A DNA stretch of 41,851 nt from an uncultured Muribaculaceae bacterium. GTDB lineage: Bacteria; Bacteroidota; Bacteroidia; Bacteroidales; Muribaculaceae. Positions 25,237-33,025 of the stretch are shown here, in pieces (the stretch's first letter is position 1; every line of letters begins with the position of its first letter). Made by a program: the position numbers and the translations under genes. Location: contig CAMEPD010000012.1 of NCBI GenBank assembly GCA_945931475.1, positions 1 through 41,851 of the forward strand, in the 5' to 3' direction. Below the pieces are notes generated by a model, which had not been told where the DNA came from, searched no databases, and saw nothing but the letters and a program-made list of their open reading frames with translations.

Positions 25237-26538
25237 TCAGTACTTTATATGTCTTGTGGCACGTTGTTTCTTCGTTCGCCACCATTTGTAGGTGAGGTTG
25301 ATACCCACGCGGGTAATACCCCATTGATGCACTGTCCCCGAAGTCTTGAGCAACGGGCCGTTGTCGCGGTTGGCGAATGTGTCGTATTTATAATTGAAAT
25401 ACCCCACGCCGAGGTTGAATTCGAGGCCCCAGCGTTTCTCGGCGCCGAAATTCAGGGCGTAGCCGTAGCTGATGCCGGCACCCCAAAGGGCGTGTTCGGG
25501 GTCCTGAAAGCGGCGGCTGTTCCCCGGGAAGGAGATATCGAAACCGGCCACGGTACCGTTGACACCAACGAAATGACCGTCGCCCGGGCGGATGCTGTTG
25601 AACCAGTACCGTACCTCAGGCTGAGTCCCCAGAATCCTTACACGGAATGTGTCGGTGATGTCGTAAGGCGAATAATACACCGGCAGGTCGAGGCTGAAAT
25701 GGTCGGCGAATGAGAATTCGACACCTAAGTTGGCCACCAACAGTCCCAGAGCCGCCAGGTTTGTCTTCACGGCGATGAAATTGTAGCGCAGAGCCTCGGC
25801 CTGGGGTACAAGGCGCAACACAGGCTCCATCGGCGCGGGCTTTTGGCCGGTAATGGCGACCGGTTGAGCCGGCGCAACCGGTTCAACCACGCGTGGATAG
25901 GTACAGACTATCACCATGCGCGCGTTACGTGCCGGACGAAACTGATTGTCAATAAGATACTCCCATGTCACGCCCTTGTCAATGGCCATAATCTTCTTTT
26001 TGCGCACGGCGTTGTCGCTCTCTGTGCGGTAGATTTGCAGCACCTCTGCCTTATGCGGGAAATCGGCTTCGGCGAGCAGGCGCAGCGGCGTGTTCCAGTC
26101 CTCGCAGAGGTTATCGATGCGGATGAGCGAATCGGGCACCGTGGCATGGGCCATCAGGTAGTCATAGAGGCGTTTGGCGCGGGTCTTTCCCAGCCAGACG
26201 TTGTGGTCGTAGGGCCCTTCGGGGGAAGCCGAACCCCCGATCCACACATACGCCGGATGGATGTCAGAATCCCGGAAAATGCGGTTACACACATCGACCA
26301 CGCTGTCCAACAGCGCGTTAGGCAGAAGCAAGTCGGTTTTGTCGCGCTTGAAGATAATCGGCACCAGGTCGGTGTCGGCGTAGCGGATGAGCGAATCCAC
26401 GCGGTCCTCGCGCACAAACGTCACCGCAAAGGGGTAGCGCTCCCGAATGTCGGCCGACGGTCCGTCGGCACGGGCAATCGAAGTGAAGCCCTGAATCAGC
26501 AGAAGGAAAAACAGTATGTATGACCGGTAACGGTTCAT
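25237..26538 (-). CDS. OmpA-like, DUF3575-type outer-membrane protein
   Basis: About 433 residues from ATG 26538 (MNRYRSYILFFLLL); the open frame upstream begins with a TTG and is less likely. A signal peptide is followed by an OmpA-like region: 'VPIIFKRDKTDLLLPNALLDSV', 'YVWIGGSASPEGPYDHNV', and the 'NVWLGKTRAKRLYDYL' helix. The C-terminal part is a DUF3575-type barrel: 'FIAVKTNLAALGLLVANLGVE', 'DLPVYYSPYDIT', 'EVRYWFNS', ending 'TRVGINLTYKWW'. Such proteins accompany fimbrillin-like lipoproteins in Bacteroidales. It lies between two DUF6562-like genes and probably anchors or assembles the surface structure. Confidence 0.86.
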   Translation of the reverse strand: MNRYRSYILFFLLLIQGFTSIARADGPSADIRERYPFAVTFVREDRVDSLIRYADTDLVPIIFKRDKTDLLLPNALLDSVVDVCNRIFRDSDIHPAYVWIGGSASPEGPYDHNVWLGKTRAKRLYDYLMAHATVPDSLIRIDNLCEDWNTPLRLLAEADFPHKAEVLQIYRTESDNAVRKKKIMAIDKGVTWEYLIDNQFRPARNARMVIVCTYPRVVEPVAPAQPVAITGQKPAPMEPVLRLVPQAEALRYNFIAVKTNLAALGLLVANLGVEFSFADHFSLDLPVYYSPYDITDTFRVRILGTQPEVRYWFNSIRPGDGHFVGVNGTVAGFDISFPGNSRRFQDPEHALWGAGISYGYALNFGAEKRWGLEFNLGVGYFNYKYDTFANRDNGPLLKTSGTVHQWGITRVGINLTYKWWRTKKQRATRHIKY

Positions 26539-26567
26539 CGATAATCTTTTGATGTTCAATGGAGAAC

Positions 26568-26617
26568 TGTGTCAAGAGCCTGCAGGAGGCCCGAGGCCTC
26601 CGCAGGCTCTTGGCACA
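26568..26617. promoter_or_regulatory. 21-bp intercistronic stem-loop
   Basis: A stem of about 21 pairs with one bulged base and one G-U pair (26568-26589 with 26597-26617, loop of 7 bases) lies between the beta-helix lipoprotein gene and the OmpA/DUF3575 gene. On the genes' own - strand no T run follows; on the + strand GTATTTTT follows. It probably acts as an RNA-processing or partial stop signal that sets different levels for the two genes. Confidence 0.7.
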
Positions 26618-26665
26618 GTATTTTTACAGGTTTATGTCGGGGCGCTGACGCCCGCGGCATTCCGA

Positions 26666-28609
26666 TTAATAGTATTCAGGGGTGTCCTTGGGCTCAACGG
26701 TGTAGAGGGTGTGGTTACCCTTTTCGTCAACGTAGGGAGCAGTGATTACACGGTGGTTGTCGTCAACCCATTTTGCCTCTTTCTTAACCCATTCGGTGCT
26801 GTTCCATTCGGTGATGGTATTGCCCGACATATTGTCGCCGTTGAGCGGGTTGTAGTCGACGAATGTACCGCCGTTGATGTGCACGACACTGAAACCGTTG
26901 TTAGTCGAGCCGATGTACTTGTTGTAAATGTTAATCAGTATGTCAGCGTAGATATCGTAACCAAAGATATTTCCATCTTCGGTCGCGTCTTTCAGGCCGT
27001 CCAGATCCTGGAACCATCCGCCGTTGATTACGATTTCCGAACGTTTGAAGCCCCAATCCTTTATACTCTCCGGGAAATCACAGGCATAGATGGGGTGCGT
27101 GCCGTCGCGGGAGATGAATCGGCCGCCGTTGATTACCATCTTACCGCCGAACTGGGCCTGGATGGCTATACCGCCTTCACCGTTGTTGCACTCGTCACGG
27201 TCCATGCGCACGGCGCCCGTTGCGGCTTTGCTGCTGTCGTCAATAGTCAGTACACAATCGAGGGTTGCCGATTGAGCGTTGACAATAAACAGGGTGTAGT
27301 TGTCAGGGTTTACATAGCTGAGCTCATGGCCGTTAAGGTCGAGATTGATATAAACCGAATTATTATCAGGCGTCAGTACGATGGCGTCGCCGGCAACATC
27401 AATGTTGCGGCCGAGTTTCACCGTACCGGAGTGCGTGCTCGAAACGATACCGTCAATTGCGTCGCGGAGTTCCTGCTCAGTATTGACAACGATTTCGGCA
27501 GGCGTGAAATTGATTTCGCCCTCGAACATCGGGTCTACGCTGACTTTGATGTTGGTGTTGTCGGTCCAGAAGTTCTCTACATCTACGGTCGTCAGCCAGT
27601 TACGCTTCACGGGGATGTCGAAGTTGTACTGGCGGGTGATGGTCTGCTCGGCGCCGTTCTCGTCGAGATAGGTTACCTTGACCTCGAAGGGGTACATCCA
27701 CGACTGCGGAACCGGTTTGCCGGCTTCGTGGGGGGTGTAGGTGCCGGTCTGGTCCTCTTCGCCGAAGTTTGCCGGCAGGTACATGGTGAAGACGGCTGTC
27801 TGCTTCTGCACGCCGTTCTCATCGACTAATGGCATACCTGTGGCGTCGAATTCACCTGCGTAGTAGGCCGGTTTGGCCGAGAATGTCGTGGCCTCGGCAT
27901 CGGTCTTGGCGGCGTAGTTGTAGTCGCCGGTCAGGGCGTTCAGCTCATCGACGGTTGCCATCTTCTGACCCTTGTAGGTGACCTCGACGTTCTTCAGGGT
28001 GAAGCGCGAGTCCATGGCGAATGTCTTGAAGTCGTGGCAGACCAGGCGCAGTTTACCTAAGGGACGGCGGAGCACTGTGCCCACGTGTTCGTCGGCGATG
28101 AAATCCTCGCTTACATAGAATGCGTCGGAAAGCTCGTCGTTAAGATTGTAGGTTGTGGGGATGGCTTCGAGGTTCTCCTTGCCGGTGGCGTTATAGTCGG
28201 CGTAAGCCACGATGCGGTATTTGCGGCCCTTGATAAGGCGGAAGTTGAAGTAAGCCTCTGTGTCGGCCACCGACAGTTTCTCCTGCTTGTCGACAAGCAC
28301 ATAATTGGTGTTGCCATTGTCGGTCTTGGCATAGTAGATGCCGACGGTGAAGCTCAGCGGGTGACCATTAAGCTCGAGGTTCCCCACCGACGGAGTGCCC
28401 GATGTGGCCAGGTAACTGAAATAGTTGGTTTCCTCTCCGAATACACTCGAAGCGGCGCGCGACGACATCGCGGCGGGTGCCGAAACAGTTACTGTGGTGG
28501 TAATCTCCTGACCATCAGCTACTGTATCCATCAGCTCGTCCTGCGAGCATGATGTCGACATCAACATGACTGCCGACATGGCGGCAACCATAATAAGTCC
28601 TTTTTTCAT
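26666..28609 (-). CDS. DUF6562-type surface lipoprotein with C-terminal beta-helix
   Basis: A 647-residue lipoprotein (lipobox MSTSC, Cys21). The N-terminal part (about 30-350) reads like DUF6562/fimbrillin-like proteins: 'LSFTVGIYYAKTDNG', 'FNFRLIKGRKYRIVAYADYN', 'TYNLNDELSDAFYVSEDFI', 'RRPLGKLRLVCHDF' and 'YNFDIPVKRNWLTTVDV'. The rest (about 370-630) looks like a right-handed beta-helix: 'VNTEQELRDAIDGI', 'INLDLNGHELSYV', 'QFGGKMVINGGRF', 'FSVVHINGGTFVDYN'. It is first of three genes on the - strand (beta-helix lipoprotein, DUF3575 protein, DUF6562/FimB-like lipoprotein). The beta-helix suggests adhesion or glycan binding rather than enzyme activity; no catalytic motif was seen. Confidence 0.85.
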   Translation of the reverse strand: MKKGLIMVAAMSAVMLMSTSCSQDELMDTVADGQEITTTVTVSAPAAMSSRAASSVFGEETNYFSYLATSGTPSVGNLELNGHPLSFTVGIYYAKTDNGNTNYVLVDKQEKLSVADTEAYFNFRLIKGRKYRIVAYADYNATGKENLEAIPTTYNLNDELSDAFYVSEDFIADEHVGTVLRRPLGKLRLVCHDFKTFAMDSRFTLKNVEVTYKGQKMATVDELNALTGDYNYAAKTDAEATTFSAKPAYYAGEFDATGMPLVDENGVQKQTAVFTMYLPANFGEEDQTGTYTPHEAGKPVPQSWMYPFEVKVTYLDENGAEQTITRQYNFDIPVKRNWLTTVDVENFWTDNTNIKVSVDPMFEGEINFTPAEIVVNTEQELRDAIDGIVSSTHSGTVKLGRNIDVAGDAIVLTPDNNSVYINLDLNGHELSYVNPDNYTLFIVNAQSATLDCVLTIDDSSKAATGAVRMDRDECNNGEGGIAIQAQFGGKMVINGGRFISRDGTHPIYACDFPESIKDWGFKRSEIVINGGWFQDLDGLKDATEDGNIFGYDIYADILINIYNKYIGSTNNGFSVVHINGGTFVDYNPLNGDNMSGNTITEWNSTEWVKKEAKWVDDNHRVITAPYVDEKGNHTLYTVEPKDTPEYY

Positions 28610-28837
28610 AGAAATAAGGTTAAATAATTGTATTAATAAAACAAAAGCTAATTCAAATAAGATATTTCATGGTAAAATAATGAATGACAGAAAGTTGAAT
28701 ACCGATAAATGTTCAGATAAGACAAATGCAATTGAACAACTGTGTAAAGTCATTATTGAGTGTGTCCAAAGATCAAATATCATGAACAAATCTTTCTTGG
28801 GGATTCAATGCTTAATGTGTGCTGCATTATACCGACG

Positions 28838-28869
28838 CAAATATAATACATTAGTATTTACCCCCCCCC
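28838..28869 (-). promoter_or_regulatory. Promoter with nine-G tract at the -33 position
   Basis: On the - strand a perfect -7 element, TATATTTG (28838-28845), lies about 230 bases upstream of the surface-lipoprotein gene. At the distance where -33 (TTTG) should be, there is instead a run of nine G (C on the + strand, 28861-28869). A homopolymer in this place can change length by slippage and so change promoter strength. Confidence 0.6.
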
Positions 28870-28927
28870 TGTTTAATATATTTTAACATTTAGCGATATA
28901 CTCAGACTTGGGGGAGGAAATGAAAAA

Positions 28928-28959
28928 TCAGGCTCCGCGACACACGCCGAGGAGCCTGA
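28928..28959 (-). terminator. Terminator of the SusC-SusD-GH97 operon
   Basis: A perfect 9-bp stem (28928-28936 with 28951-28959, arm TCAGGCTCC), a 14-base loop and, on the - strand, a TTTTT run right after. It lies about 100 bases downstream of the GH97 gene. Confidence 0.85.
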
Positions 28960-29058
28960 CACTTGCATATCAAAACCTATTTTACATAATTGCAGCCTTG
29001 CTGCGGAATATAGTCAGAGTAATGAAGAGAGATTCCAAAGGAAGGGGCCGGGAGGAGC

Positions 29059-31113
29059 TCACCTTTGGGCGAGGTTCGAGGGGTCTTTGGTGAGAATCAC
29101 TGCGGCACCTCCGCCGTTGGCGAGATGGAGCTTGAGAACGTCGCCGGCCTTGACCTTGCGTTCGGTGATGTCGACAGGATACGGGTCAGTCCTGTAGTCG
29201 GCCTTCTCGCCATCGGCGAACACCCGCGCAGTGTAGGTGGCCCCTTCGTCGAGGAAGTCGAGTTTCACAATGGCGTCATGGCTCTTGGCATTAGTAATCG
29301 AACCGATGTACCAGTCGTCGCCCTGACGGTTCTTGCGTGCCACGGTAACGTATTCGCCTATACGCGCCTCGGGATAGAGGGTCTTCGACCAGTTGGTGGG
29401 GCAGCGTTTGAGGAATTCAAACTCGGGACGGTTGGCATAATTCTCGATTTTGTCGGATGACATCACGATGGGGCTGTACAGCACCACGGCGAGAGCCAGC
29501 TGCTTGGCGATGGTGGTCTGCGGATGGGTGTTGGGTTTCACCGGGTTGGTGAAGTTGAACGTACCGGGAGTAAAGTCCATCGGGCCGCCCAGACCGCGGG
29601 TGAACGGAAGCGTGCAGGTATGCTCGGGCGGGTTACCGCCGTCGTCGCACCATGCATCGTACTCCTGACCGCGCATATCCTCATGAGCCATGATATTCGG
29701 GTATGTGCGGCGCCAACCGTTGGGCATCACGCCCTCGTGGTTGCAGATCATGATATGGTGCTTGGCGGCTGTCTCGATGACTTTGCGGTAGTGACGTACG
29801 CCGTACTGGCTGCCATGGAGCTCCTTGCCGTCAAGCAGAATGTTCACATAGCCGGTCTTGACGGTATTCATGCCCAGCGAGTGATAGAGGGCGAAAGCTG
29901 AATCCATCTGAGCCTCGTAGTTCCTGGCACCTCCGGCGGTTTCGTTATGACCTATAAGGCGAACGCCTTTTTCGCGGGCATAACGGTTTACCTCCTTGAG
30001 GTCAAAATCGGGATAAGCTTCGGTGAACGAGAATTTGTCGCCGTTCTTGGTCCAGTCGCCGTCCCAGCCCTTGTTCCAGCCCTCGACGAGGACGCCGGAA
30101 TAACCGTTGGCGGCAGCGAAATCGATGTAACGCTTGGTATTCTCGGTGGTAGCACCATGCTTGGGGCCGGAGCACCAGGTCCAGTCCTGCATGTGCATAG
30201 CCCACCAGATGCCTATGTAGCGGCCCGGCTCAATCCAGGAGGTATCCTCGATTTTGCAGGGGTCGTTGAGGTTGAGCATCAGGCGCGACAGAGCTAAGTC
30301 GCCGGGGCAATCGGCCACGATGACGGTGCGCCAGGGCGACTGCATCGGCACCTTGGCGAAGACCTTTTCGCCGGTCGACCATGGAGTGAGGAAGCTGTGG
30401 AGCACCGTCGTTCCCGGGTCGGGACGTAGGTTCATCTCGGCGTAGTCGACCAGGTTGGCCTCGTGGATGGTGAGGTAAAGGTTGTCGGTGACCTTCATGG
30501 TCAGCGGTGTGGTGACGGTGTCGAGGCGGCTCACGGGTGAGGGTTCATAAAGGTGCTCGTAGTACTCATGGTCCCACGGTTGGGCCCATGTCACGGCGTC
30601 CTCATGGATATGGAACTGCGAATCCTCGTTCATTATGGTGATGGAGTCGAGGCCGGCCTGTTCGGGAATTTCGTAGCGGAAACCGAAGCCATCGTCGAAC
30701 ACGCGGAACACCAGGTCATACTCCTTGACCGGGGAGTTCTCCTCGGCGAGTTTCACGCGCAGCTCGTTGTAATGGTTGCGGATTTCCGTTTCCTCCCCCC
30801 AAACAGTCTGCCAGGTCTCATCGAAAGTGGAATGACAGAAATCCTTGACTTTGGATTTCCGACCGATAGCACCGTCGGCGAGGTCCATCGACACGTATGA
30901 GGTATCGATGACGGGCGTTCCGGATTTTTCAACAGTGTAATATACCTTTCCGTCTGGACTGACGCCCACCTGCAGCGAGATGCTGCCGTCGGGCGAAGTC
31001 TCGGCCAGGCCGGTAGCACCGGCTTTGGTACAGCCGGTGCTTACCGCGCCACCGAAAAGCGATGCTGCGGTGGCTGCGGTTATAGCAAGGGCTAAATAGA
31101 GATTGTGCTTCAT
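29059..31113 (-). CDS. GH97 alpha-glucoside hydrolase, inverting type
   Basis: A 684-residue secreted enzyme with an N-terminal signal and Cys28, a weak lipobox. The N-terminal GH97 beta-sandwich (about 36-290) is followed by the (beta/alpha)8 barrel ('IGIWWAMHMQDWTW', 'GYSGVLVEGWNKGW', 'VRLIGHNETAGGARNYE', 'MICNHEGVMPNGWRRTYPN'). A C-terminal beta domain ends the chain. Glu391, Glu460 and Glu484 are spaced 69 and 24 residues apart, exactly as Glu439, Glu508 and Glu532 of Bacteroides SusB as I recall them. That places it in the inverting alpha-glucosidase branch, not the retaining alpha-galactosidase branch. Last gene of the SusC-SusD operon; it should release glucose from alpha-glucan oligosaccharides in the periplasm. 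Confidence 0.92.
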   Translation of the reverse strand: MKHNLYLALAITAATAASLFGGAVSTGCTKAGATGLAETSPDGSISLQVGVSPDGKVYYTVEKSGTPVIDTSYVSMDLADGAIGRKSKVKDFCHSTFDETWQTVWGEETEIRNHYNELRVKLAEENSPVKEYDLVFRVFDDGFGFRYEIPEQAGLDSITIMNEDSQFHIHEDAVTWAQPWDHEYYEHLYEPSPVSRLDTVTTPLTMKVTDNLYLTIHEANLVDYAEMNLRPDPGTTVLHSFLTPWSTGEKVFAKVPMQSPWRTVIVADCPGDLALSRLMLNLNDPCKIEDTSWIEPGRYIGIWWAMHMQDWTWCSGPKHGATTENTKRYIDFAAANGYSGVLVEGWNKGWDGDWTKNGDKFSFTEAYPDFDLKEVNRYAREKGVRLIGHNETAGGARNYEAQMDSAFALYHSLGMNTVKTGYVNILLDGKELHGSQYGVRHYRKVIETAAKHHIMICNHEGVMPNGWRRTYPNIMAHEDMRGQEYDAWCDDGGNPPEHTCTLPFTRGLGGPMDFTPGTFNFTNPVKPNTHPQTTIAKQLALAVVLYSPIVMSSDKIENYANRPEFEFLKRCPTNWSKTLYPEARIGEYVTVARKNRQGDDWYIGSITNAKSHDAIVKLDFLDEGATYTARVFADGEKADYRTDPYPVDITERKVKAGDVLKLHLANGGGAAVILTKDPSNLAQR

Positions 31114-31148
31114 AACCGATATCGGTTTATTTGGCTGTCAACAGATTA

Positions 31149-33005
31149 TCAATAGTTATAGTTCTGAACGAGGTTGCCGTTGTAGCGCTCGATTTCAGTG
31201 AGAGGAATAGGCACGCAGTACTGACGCTGGTCGAAGTACTTGGCGGCGCCGTATGTTGATGACGGATAAACCATGGCTTCGTTGGGGAGGATTTCCCAGC
31301 GGCGCACATCGTAGAACCACTGTCCTTCGGCGAAGAGTTCGGCCCAGCGCTCATATTTGATGACGTCGTTGGCAAGGACATCCTTGGCGTTTCCGACGGC
31401 GGCACAGGTCTTGTCCTTGAGCGACTTATAGTCGTAGGGCGAAGCTGCGTCGGGGTTGCAGCCGTAGGCGCGGCGGTGAACCTTGTTGACATACTCCAGT
31501 GCCAGTGTGGGGTTGGAAGCCTGGATTGCCTCGGCGTAGAGCAGGTATAGGTCGGCCAGACGGATGATGGGATAGTTGGCGCCCGACGACATGTTCAGGC
31601 TCGATTCCAGACCGTCGCGGTTGGTGAACTTCTTGGGAGCGAAATAGAGGTGCTTGTCGGTACCGAGCGACGAGGCTTCGGTAAAGGAGACGTCGTACCA
31701 TGTATCGGCGCCGGTATTGCTCTTGAAGGTATCGAAGTAGGGCTGGGCGGCAGCGATGAACAGACGCGGGTCGCACTCCTTGTTGTCGCGAATCTCCTGC
31801 GAGCGTTTGCGGAAGTCTTCGGGGAGCACCCAGGGATAGTTGTCGACTGTGGCGAACTTGCCGCAGTTCTTGTAGTCGAAGTTTTCGTTGCGGACGCGGC
31901 AGCAGTTGCCGAGAGGCCAGCCGAAGCGCTTTACCGAGAAGTCGTTGACGTAGTTGTTACCCCAACCGCCGTTGCTGCAGGTGTTGGCTTCCTTGCCGGG
32001 TTCGGTCGGGCCGACCCATTTGCCGGTGCGCTTGTTGACGAAAGCGGTCCAGCCTGACATATTAACGAACCAGGGGGCCATGACCATAGGCATACCCGAA
32101 CCTGAGGTGAAGCCGCCCCAGGGGCCTTCCTGTTTGGTGTTGCGGCTCATGTCGATTTCGTAGAAGGTCTCTACATTGAATTCGTGGGCCTCGTCGGCAT
32201 AGAAGGCATTGGAGTAAGTGTCGAAGTCGAGGAGTTTGGCTCCCGAGTTCTTGAAGATATCCTCGAGCACGGGGATGGCCTCCTGCGGACGGCGTGCCTG
32301 CATGAGCACCTTGGCCAGAAGGCCGCGGGCAGCCCAGTAGGTGACGCGGGTTTTGTCGCTGTTGTGTCCCTGAAGGTATGTCGAAGCCTCCTCGAGTGTT
32401 TCTATCACGAACTGCCATGTATCGGCAACGGAGGCGCGTTGGGGCGACATTTCGTTGATGGTGGCAGGGGCCTTGTCGATGATGGGGAAACCTACGGCAT
32501 CGGGCTTTGACTCGAGCTCGAAGAATACCTGGGCATGCCAGTAAGCGAGCGCACGGAGGAAGAGGGCCTGACCCTGCATATAATTGAGTTCCTCAATTTC
32601 GTTCGATGCCGCCTTGTCGCGGTAGGAGTTGCAGGCGTCGTTGGCCTGGTTGGCGTATTGTATCCAGCACATGATGTCGGCGTAGAGTTTCTCTGTCTTC
32701 TCGTTGGAGGTCTGCACGTCCCACGACAGGAACTGCGAACGGCCGTCGTAGTTACCGAATGTATCGTGCGAGTGGTCGAGCAGATACATTATTTCGGGGA
32801 AGTAGATGTGGGCGTAGAGACCCAGACCGTGGCTGCCGGCGTAAGCGGAGTTGAGAAGCAGGTCGACATGCTCCATGTTGGTGGGGAAATTGGCGTCGGA
32901 AACCGACGATTCGTCCTCCACATCGAGGAAGTCGGAGCATGCGGGTGTAGCCATCACCCCGGCAGCTAAGGCTGCTACCGCCATATATTTGAAAATTCGT
33001 TTCAT
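31149..33005 (-). CDS. SusD/RagB family outer-membrane lipoprotein
   Basis: A 618-residue SusD-type glycan-binding lipoprotein (Cys23 in PACSDFLDVEDE). The helical TPR-like core is visible: 'ALFLRALAYWHAQVFFELE', 'SVADTWQFVIETLEEA', 'YWAARGLLAKVLMQARRPQEA', and 'YPIIRLADLYLLYAEAIQ', the family hallmark. The ending 'QYCVPIPLTEIERYNGNLVQN' is typical. It forms the lid of the SusC transporter encoded 20 bases upstream. Aromatic-rich loops (for example 'WFVNMSGWTAFVN') are candidates for glycan contacts. Substrate is inferred only from the GH97 and GH87-like neighbours. Confidence 0.95.
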   Translation of the reverse strand: MKRIFKYMAVAALAAGVMATPACSDFLDVEDESSVSDANFPTNMEHVDLLLNSAYAGSHGLGLYAHIYFPEIMYLLDHSHDTFGNYDGRSQFLSWDVQTSNEKTEKLYADIMCWIQYANQANDACNSYRDKAASNEIEELNYMQGQALFLRALAYWHAQVFFELESKPDAVGFPIIDKAPATINEMSPQRASVADTWQFVIETLEEASTYLQGHNSDKTRVTYWAARGLLAKVLMQARRPQEAIPVLEDIFKNSGAKLLDFDTYSNAFYADEAHEFNVETFYEIDMSRNTKQEGPWGGFTSGSGMPMVMAPWFVNMSGWTAFVNKRTGKWVGPTEPGKEANTCSNGGWGNNYVNDFSVKRFGWPLGNCCRVRNENFDYKNCGKFATVDNYPWVLPEDFRKRSQEIRDNKECDPRLFIAAAQPYFDTFKSNTGADTWYDVSFTEASSLGTDKHLYFAPKKFTNRDGLESSLNMSSGANYPIIRLADLYLLYAEAIQASNPTLALEYVNKVHRRAYGCNPDAASPYDYKSLKDKTCAAVGNAKDVLANDVIKYERWAELFAEGQWFYDVRRWEILPNEAMVYPSSTYGAAKYFDQRQYCVPIPLTEIERYNGNLVQNYNY

Positions 33006-33025
33006 GGAAATTCTATATTTTGATG

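Larger units (their letters stand above)
28610..29058. other. Intergenic region between PUL and surface-protein cluster
   Basis: About 450 bases, AT-rich. It holds the candidate phase-variable promoter, a leader of about 230 bases for the surface lipoprotein gene, and the terminator of the SusC-SusD-GH97 operon. No credible coding frame was seen. Confidence 0.7.

Noticed and set aside
26549..27829. A 426-codon open frame on the + strand opposite the DUF6562-type gene
   Set aside because: It lies wholly antisense to the lipoprotein gene, which has a signal peptide and recognisable domains. The antisense product is low in domain-like patterns and is a shadow of codon bias.
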